Assembly: GCA_020859965.1 (NCBI GenBank)
Contig: JAJBVF010000006.1
Span: 1 to 10,434, forward strand
Direction: 5' to 3'
Length of the DNA: 10,434 nt
Origin: Clostridiales bacterium
Lineage (GTDB): Bacteria > Bacillota > Clostridia > Lachnospirales > Lachnospiraceae
The translations under genes were made by a program, and so were the position numbers. Below the pieces are notes generated by a model. That model was not told the DNA's origin, made no database searches, and worked only from the letters and a program-made list of their open reading frames with translations. This document shows, piece after piece, positions 6,322 to 10,434 of this stretch. Every line of letters starts with the position of its first letter. Within the stretch, counting starts at the first letter, position 1.

Positions 6322-7950
6322 TTACTCCGCCGGCTTAATATCCGTGCTCAGCCAATAATAGTCAAACGTTGCGATTTCTGCTCCCGTCACCTTGGAAACG
6401 TTGCTGATCATCGTAGAGTTGTAATATCCGTGCAGCAGCACCGCGCAGTCATTTACGAGTACCTGCTCCATCTCTACGACCAGTTCATTTCTCTCATCAG
6501 TATCAAGAGATGCGGTAAACTGCTCATACAGCGCGTCGAATTCATCACTGTCGTAATTGCAGTAGTTGGTACCGTTCTGGTTGTCCTCACCGTAGAAATT
6601 CGATCCGTCCTCGCCGCCATACCAGTTCAGCAGGAATGCGGTCGGGTCGCCGGTACCTACAGTAATCCAGTTCGAATCACAGAGATCATACTCACCGGCC
6701 TGCATCAGACTCCATTCAGTATCACTATCCGTGCTGTTCACAGATACGCCAATGCCAATGGCTGACAGAGAAACCTGGATTGCCTGTGCAAAATCAGACA
6801 GGCAGCGATTGTTATAGGTGACATAGTTCAGATTGATATTCTCGCCATCCAGCTCACGGATGCCATCGCCATCCGTATCCACAATGCCAGCCTCATCCAG
6901 CAGTGCGGTCGCCGCGTCCACATCATATGCGTACGGATTATCCAGATTCTCATCCTCATAGATCAGGGAAGAAGGAAGAATACCAACACCAGCAGTATAC
7001 ATACCTCCCACCGTGACGCTGCACATCGTCTCACTGTCGATTGCCATACGGACTGCCTGACGCAGCGTATCATTTCCAAGAACGCCATCCATATTGATGT
7101 AAGCAAACCCACTTCTCACACCGGAAGCCTGGGATACGTAATAAGCGTCGCTTGCATTCAGAGTCTCCAGATCGCTGGAAGTCGTCACATTCTCCGTCAG
7201 ATCAACCAGCCCGCTCATCAGAGACATTGCTTTTGTCGTATCGTCTTCAATAAATGTAAAGTTTACAGTACCGTAAGGAACCTCACCGTTCCAGTAGTTC
7301 TCATTTGCAACCAGACTGCCGCACTTCGTTGTAGTATCAAAGGAGGAAAGTGCATACGGGCCGGTCGCAATCACGTTCGTTGCATAGCCACCCTCATGCT
7401 CCGCATCCGTCGTATCACCGTACACATCAATGATCGAATAGAATGGGAAGCATAGTGTCGCAGTCAGATCCGCGACTGCTGTATTCAGCACGATCGTCAC
7501 CGTATTCGCGTCCGTGTCCGCCTCAATGCTTGCCATATCAATATAGCCAGCCGGCGTGGAGCTATAATCGTCGCTGTTTGCACATACATAAAACAGACGG
7601 TTCAGCGAATCCGCGACTGCCTGCGCGTCACAGACATCTCCGTTTGAGAACAGTACGCCATCGCGGATGTGGAACGTCCAGGTAATCTTGTCATCAGACA
7701 CCTCATAAGTATCGCAGAGCAAAGGTTCTACACTCATGTCGTCGTTGAATTTGAACAGGCATTCTGTAACACCCATGCGGACTCCCTGCCATGCTGCATT
7801 CTGATAGCCCGCCGGGTCAAAAGAAGTCGCGTATACATAGCATCCGAAATTCAACACATCATCTGACGCAGCCAGTGAAGTAACCGGTGATACACTGACC
7901 ACCATTGCAGCTGCCAAGGCGGCAGCCAGTACCTTTTTCATTTTTTTCAT
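6322..7950 (-). CDS. Family-5 extracellular solute-binding protein (OppA/DppA/NikA class)
   Basis: This 542-residue protein would capture the ligand outside the membrane for the permeases encoded upstream. It has a signal peptide (MKKMKKVLAAALAAAMVVSV..., probable cleavage near Ala27-Ala28) and then the class hallmarks: the TWTFHIRDGVLFSNGD block (90-105), ATGPYAL (195-201), NENYW (216-220), LRQAVRMAIDSE (296-307) and DTDGDGIRELDG (358-369). The ATG at 7950 is preferred because AAGGAG lies 8 bases before it and the signal peptide begins there. There is no lipobox cysteine after the signal peptide, unusual for a binding protein in a Gram-positive organism. The mature protein has twelve cysteines, many for this family, and only three histidines. 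The gene sits third in the operon, behind an intercistronic hairpin at 7971-7995. Ligand not determinable: the class covers peptides, Ni/Co chelates and others. The B12 riboswitch upstream favours cobalt or a corrinoid-related ligand. Confidence 0.88.
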   Translation of the reverse strand: MKKMKKVLAAALAAAMVVSVSPVTSLAASDDVLNFGCYVYATSFDPAGYQNAAWQGVRMGVTECLFKFNDDMSVEPLLCDTYEVSDDKITWTFHIRDGVLFSNGDVCDAQAVADSLNRLFYVCANSDDYSSTPAGYIDMASIEADTDANTVTIVLNTAVADLTATLCFPFYSIIDVYGDTTDAEHEGGYATNVIATGPYALSSFDTTTKCGSLVANENYWNGEVPYGTVNFTFIEDDTTKAMSLMSGLVDLTENVTTSSDLETLNASDAYYVSQASGVRSGFAYINMDGVLGNDTLRQAVRMAIDSETMCSVTVGGMYTAGVGILPSSLIYEDENLDNPYAYDVDAATALLDEAGIVDTDGDGIRELDGENINLNYVTYNNRCLSDFAQAIQVSLSAIGIGVSVNSTDSDTEWSLMQAGEYDLCDSNWITVGTGDPTAFLLNWYGGEDGSNFYGEDNQNGTNYCNYDSDEFDALYEQFTASLDTDERNELVVEMEQVLVNDCAVLLHGYYNSTMISNVSKVTGAEIATFDYYWLSTDIKPAE

Positions 7951-7970
7951 TGTAAACTCTCCTTTTTTCT

Positions 7971-7995
7971 GTCCGGCATGGTTTTTATGCCGGAC
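7971..7995 (-). promoter_or_regulatory. Intercistronic hairpin before the binding-protein gene
   Basis: GTCCGGCAT and ATGCCGGAC form a perfect 9-bp stem with a 7-base loop in the 68-base gap between the second permease and the binding-protein gene. Its base is 20 bases before the ATG and about 6 before the AAGGAG motif. What follows on the minus strand is purine-rich with no U run, so it is not an intrinsic terminator. In many transporter operons such a stem protects a processed 5' end and raises the amount of binding protein over permease; that role is inferred. Confidence 0.55.
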
Positions 7996-8018
7996 GCAGA
8001 CCATGTTCCACTATTTCT

Positions 8019-8846
8019 TTATTCATCTCTCGGATCAAGGACGTCCCGCAGACTATCACCCAGAAGATTGAATACAACAACAGTAACCAGAATGGCAAGA
8101 CCGGGATACAACATCATCCATGGCGCTGCCATCATGTAGCTTCTTCCCTCGCTCAGCATCAGACCCCATTCCGCCTGCGGCGCCTGCGCACCAAAACCAA
8201 GGAAAGAGAGGCCGGCAAGCTCCAGCATCATACTTCCGATGTCCGTAAATGCTGTAACCATCAGGGTCGGCATGACGTTTGGAAACAGATAAGTATAAAG
8301 AATGTGTGGTGTCGTGGATCCCGTCACCCTTGCCGCCGCGATGTAATCACAATTCTTGATTTTCAGGACAAGGCTGCGCGCAAGTCTGGCATATTTTGTC
8401 CAGCTCACCGCCGTGATCGCGATCACCGCATTTGTAATGCTCGCTCCCAGGATACCCGCGATTGCGATGGCAAGCACCATTCCCGGAAAGGAGATCATCA
8501 TATCCGCGATGCGCATGATCACCGCGTCCACCCAGCCTCCAAAGTATCCGGCCAGGATTCCAAGAATGGATCCGACTACAAAGATACAGGCTACCAGGAT
8601 CAGCGCGGACGATAAAGAAATACGGCTTCCGTAAATTACCCTCGAAAACAGATCCCTGCCAAGCTTATCCGTGCCGAACCAGTGGGTACTGCTCGGAGCC
8701 TGTAAAGCATCTGTAAGGATTGCCTCATAAGGATCATAAGGAGCAATATAAGGCGCAAATATGGCAACCAGAGCAAGCACGACCGCCAGAAAGGCAAAAC
8801 ATGTAAACTGCTTATGTTGTTTAAAAAATACCAGCTTCTTCCCCAT
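8019..8846 (-). CDS. OppC/DppC/NikC-like permease subunit
   Basis: This is the second integral membrane subunit of the importer, 275 residues. A short cytoplasmic N-terminus is followed by a first membrane helix (about 14-35), the family motif HWFGTDKLGRDLFSRVIYG (55-73), then five further hydrophobic segments (about 78-102, 107-133, 136-150, 196-220, 246-263). The EAA loop that docks on the ATPase is DYIAAARVTGSTTPHILY (167-184) followed by LFPN. The C-terminus LRDVLDPR is standard. The ATG at 8846 lies 4 bases after the stop of the upstream permease and has an AGAGG motif before it, so it is chosen over an upstream TTG at 8879 that would add 11 charged residues and overlap the neighbour. 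The ligand is set by the binding protein, not by this subunit. Confidence 0.92.
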   Translation of the reverse strand: MGKKLVFFKQHKQFTCFAFLAVVLALVAIFAPYIAPYDPYEAILTDALQAPSSTHWFGTDKLGRDLFSRVIYGSRISLSSALILVACIFVVGSILGILAGYFGGWVDAVIMRIADMMISFPGMVLAIAIAGILGASITNAVIAITAVSWTKYARLARSLVLKIKNCDYIAAARVTGSTTPHILYTYLFPNVMPTLMVTAFTDIGSMMLELAGLSFLGFGAQAPQAEWGLMLSEGRSYMMAAPWMMLYPGLAILVTVVVFNLLGDSLRDVLDPRDE

Positions 8847-8850
8847 ACTT

Positions 8851-9864
8851 TTACCTCTTTTCCTGGCCCGCTCCGGCAACCGCCGCCCCGGCAGTGTCAG
8901 AACGCTTTGTATTCTGGCGCAGCGTCGGCATATTCTTTTTCATCCTCGGATCCACCAGATTGTAAGAAAGATCCACCACAAGGTTGACTACCATATAGAT
9001 CAGCGCGATCCAGAGTACATATCCCTGTATCAGCGGGTAATCCATCGACGAGATTGCTGAGACAGCCAGGCTTCCAAGCCCCGGATAGGAGAAGATCACT
9101 TCCACCACTGCTGTACCGCCAAGCAGCGATCCCAGTGAAAGTCCCAGCATGGTGATCAGCGGAAGCAGTGAGTTTGGAAAAACATGTCTCCAGAGGATCC
9201 TGCTTTCCTTAATTCCTCTCGCTCTTGCACCGCTCACATAATCCTGATTAAGCTCCTCCAGAACCGCAGTGCGCACCTGCCGCGCATATTTAGCCGACAT
9301 TGGAAACGCAAGGGTCAACGCCGGAAGAAGCATTGGCTTGATCCCGGTACCGATCGAGATGACCGGCAGCCAGCCAAGTACCATACCTATATAATAGGCC
9401 AGCAGCAATCCCACCCAGAAATTGGGCATCGACACGCCCAGAAACGTATATCCCCGGACGATGTAGTCAATCACGCTTCCACGGTAAACCGCTGAGAGCA
9501 TTCCCAACGGGACTGCAATCACCAGCATGAGCGCCAGGGAGAGCAATGCCAGCCTCAGCGTAGGCCAAAGCCGCGATGACAAAAGCGTCAGCACCGGTGT
9601 TTTCAGGGAATAAGATGTCCCGAAATCTCCGTGCAGACATCCGGTCAGCCAGTTCCAGTACTGTACCAGCAGCGGATCATTCAACCCCATCTCCTCTCTG
9701 GTCGCCTCCAGCACCGCCTCGCTTGGTATCGTGCCGTTGACCGCATACATAGACCGCACCGGATCGCCGGGAGCCAGATACGTCAGTGCGAATGTCAGAA
9801 AACTGATTCCCACAAGCACGATCAAAATCTGCAGGAGCCGCCCGCCGAGCTGCTTTTTACTCAT
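8851..9864 (-). CDS. OppB/DppB/NikB-like permease subunit, first gene of the operon
   Basis: This 337-residue protein is the first integral membrane subunit. It begins with a helix (about 8-30) and the family motif YLAPGDPV (29-36), followed by an external domain and five further hydrophobic stretches (about 101-125, 137-160, 177-190, 231-258, 281-300). The EAA loop is DYVSGARARGIKESRILW (208-225) followed by RHVFPN, and the core ends at VDPRMK (304-309). About 28 extra hydrophilic residues rich in Ala, Gly, Lys and Arg follow, a tail not needed by the family. AGGAGGG lies 8 bases before the ATG at 9864. It is the first gene after the B12 riboswitch leader, which is about 446 bases long if transcription starts near 10310. 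Confidence 0.93.
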   Translation of the reverse strand: MSKKQLGGRLLQILIVLVGISFLTFALTYLAPGDPVRSMYAVNGTIPSEAVLEATREEMGLNDPLLVQYWNWLTGCLHGDFGTSYSLKTPVLTLLSSRLWPTLRLALLSLALMLVIAVPLGMLSAVYRGSVIDYIVRGYTFLGVSMPNFWVGLLLAYYIGMVLGWLPVISIGTGIKPMLLPALTLAFPMSAKYARQVRTAVLEELNQDYVSGARARGIKESRILWRHVFPNSLLPLITMLGLSLGSLLGGTAVVEVIFSYPGLGSLAVSAISSMDYPLIQGYVLWIALIYMVVNLVVDLSYNLVDPRMKKNMPTLRQNTKRSDTAGAAVAGAGQEKR

Positions 9865-9902
9865 CGCTTTTCCCTCCTAAATACTGTAGTGCATACAAAA
9901 TT

Positions 9903-9915
9903 TACATCGGATGTA
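9903..9915. repeat. Perfect 13-base inverted repeat in the leader
   Basis: TACATC-G-GATGTA is a perfect 6-1-6 dyad lying 39 bases before the first permease start codon and downstream of the riboswitch terminator. It could be a protein site acting as a roadblock, or simply chance. A one-base loop makes it a poor RNA hairpin. Nothing else was recognised in the 134 bases between the terminator and the gene except the ribosome binding site. Confidence 0.2.
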
Positions 9916-9998
9916 CTTTATTAGGAAATACCTGATATCATTTTCATCCGCGCAAATCTATCCTTAATTAAACTGCAAATACACTGTTTATGATTGTA

Positions 9999-10030
9999 CA
10001 AAAAAAGTGCACCCGGTTACAGGTACACCT
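9999..10030 (-). terminator. Intrinsic terminator of the cobalamin riboswitch expression platform
   Basis: On the minus strand AGGUGUACCUG (10020-10030) pairs with CGGGUGCACUU (10005-10015) around a UAAC loop, giving 11 pairs of which three are G-U. A run of seven U (10000-10006) follows at once. This is a textbook Rho-independent terminator placed between the B12 aptamer and the first operon gene. Its 3' arm can instead pair with the 3' strand of aptamer helix P1, so it is probably the OFF state formed when cobalamin is bound. Confidence 0.85.
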
Positions 10031-10106
10031 AAAGACATATTTTAAGTACAAAAATAAAAAAGTAATAAAAGTCTTTCCTATCTACCGTAAGAATAAACCA
10101 ATCCCC

Positions 10107-10283
10107 GAATGCAAGCAGGTCTCCTGACTTAAGATCATCGCTTTCCATCGCCTTCCCACGCCGGATTCTTAAGAATCAGTTCGCAGTGACATATCTGATG
10201 GAAAACTCCCTATCACAGTGACGGGATCGTACCGGATTTCCACCGGTTTCTCTTTTCATCCCCGATTAAAGGGAACTTGCACT
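10107..10283 (-). ncRNA. Cobalamin (B12) riboswitch aptamer
   Basis: Minus-strand RNA carries the ordered hallmarks of the cobalamin aptamer. Helix P1 is AGUGCAAG (10276-10283) with CUUGCAUU (10108-10115). The core GAAACCGGUGGAAAUCCGGU and CCCGUCACUGU lies at 10215-10250. GUCACUGCG (10182-10190) is followed by a GAUUC-UUAA-GAAUC hairpin (10164-10177) and GGCGUGGGAAGGCG (10149-10162). The 3' B12 box AAGUCAGGAGACCUGC occupies 10115-10130. About 177 bases is a normal aptamer length. Such aptamers bind adenosyl-, methyl- or aquocobalamin and usually switch off B12 synthesis or uptake genes. Here the downstream gene is 243 bases away and belongs to a Nik/Opp-type importer, so the operon is predicted to be expressed when cobalamin is scarce. 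The identification rests on consensus recognition by eye. Confidence 0.95.
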
Positions 10284-10316
10284 CTCTATTCTGTTTTAAA
10301 TATCTCATCTTTTTTT

Positions 10317-10345
10317 ATCTTAGCACCGCCAAAACTATTTGTCTA
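10317..10345 (-). promoter_or_regulatory. Extended -10 promoter of the riboswitch and importer operon
   Basis: On the minus strand TAGACA (-35, 10340-10345, four of six consensus bases) is followed after 17 bases by TAAGAT (-10, 10317-10322), with a TG one base upstream of the -10 as in extended -10 promoters. Predicted start is near 10310, about 27 bases before helix P1 of the aptamer. AT-rich DNA with T tracts upstream (10345-10380) could serve as an UP element. Confidence 0.6.
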
Positions 10346-10383
10346 CATTTTTTTACAATTTTTTTACTTTCTTAAAAATTACA

Positions 10384-10413
10384 TTGACAGATTTCTCTTT
10401 TCTCCTTTATAAT
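10384..10413 (+). promoter_or_regulatory. Consensus sigma-A promoter facing right, for a gene outside the window
   Basis: TTGACA (10384-10389) and TATAAT (10408-10413) are both perfect consensus hexamers, 18 bases apart, on the plus strand. The start site would fall near 10420, so only about 15 transcribed bases are in the window. It diverges from the B12-controlled promoter, the two -35 boxes being about 40 bases apart. The gene it serves is not visible. Confidence 0.6.
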
Positions 10414-10434
10414 ATCGATAAATCATTCCTATTT

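Noticed and set aside
6850..7050. EF-hand-like DTDGDGIRE in the family-5 binding protein as a dockerin or calcium domain
   Set aside because: This short DxDGDG stretch is common in family-5 binding proteins and there is no second repeat.
8847..8879. TTG at 8879 as start of the second permease
   Set aside because: It adds only charged residues, has no good ribosome binding site and overlaps the upstream gene, whereas the ATG at 8846 gives the usual N-terminus.
10164..10177. GATTCTTAAGAATC palindrome as a protein operator
   Set aside because: It lies inside the B12 aptamer and is explained as a peripheral hairpin of that RNA.

Overview
All genes in this window lie on the minus strand. The strong GGAGG-type ribosome binding sites, moderate GC content, AT-rich intergenic DNA, the sufC-sufB-sufD order and the protein sequences suggest a Gram-positive anaerobe of the class Clostridia, probably Lachnospiraceae-like. 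That placement is an inference from style and homology recalled by eye; no search was run.

Right-hand block (10434 down to about 3090): an extended -10 sigma-A-type promoter (10317-10345) is followed by a well-preserved cobalamin (B12) riboswitch (10107-10283) and an intrinsic terminator with a seven-U tract (9999-10030). After that leader comes a six-gene run. It encodes two membrane permeases, a family-5 solute-binding protein, a short NikD-like ATPase, an OppF/NikE-like ATPase with a cysteine-bearing C-terminal tail, and a second binding protein of a quite different, type-1 periplasmic (sugar/LacI-like) fold. The first five make a complete NikABCDE/Opp/Dpp-type ABC importer. The riboswitch predicts that high cobalamin shuts the operon off, which points to uptake of cobalt, a corrinoid or another B12-linked nutrient rather than ordinary peptides. 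Neither binding protein has a lipobox cysteine. A long hairpin at 3091-3140 closes the unit.

Left-hand block (about 3025 down to 1): a promoter with a perfect TATAAT box and a perfect 14-bp palindrome over its start point precedes sufC, sufB and sufD, the core of the SUF iron-sulfur cluster assembly machine (SufBC2D). sufD runs off the left edge and is interrupted by an in-frame TGA at 60-62. The SufD-like sequence continues in the same frame beyond this stop, so the copy shown is either broken or carries a sequence error.

At the extreme right edge a consensus promoter (TTGACA, 18 bp, TATAAT) faces rightwards, so an unseen gene is probably transcribed divergently from the B12-controlled operon. 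No tRNA, rRNA, CRISPR array, insertion sequence or phage gene was seen.
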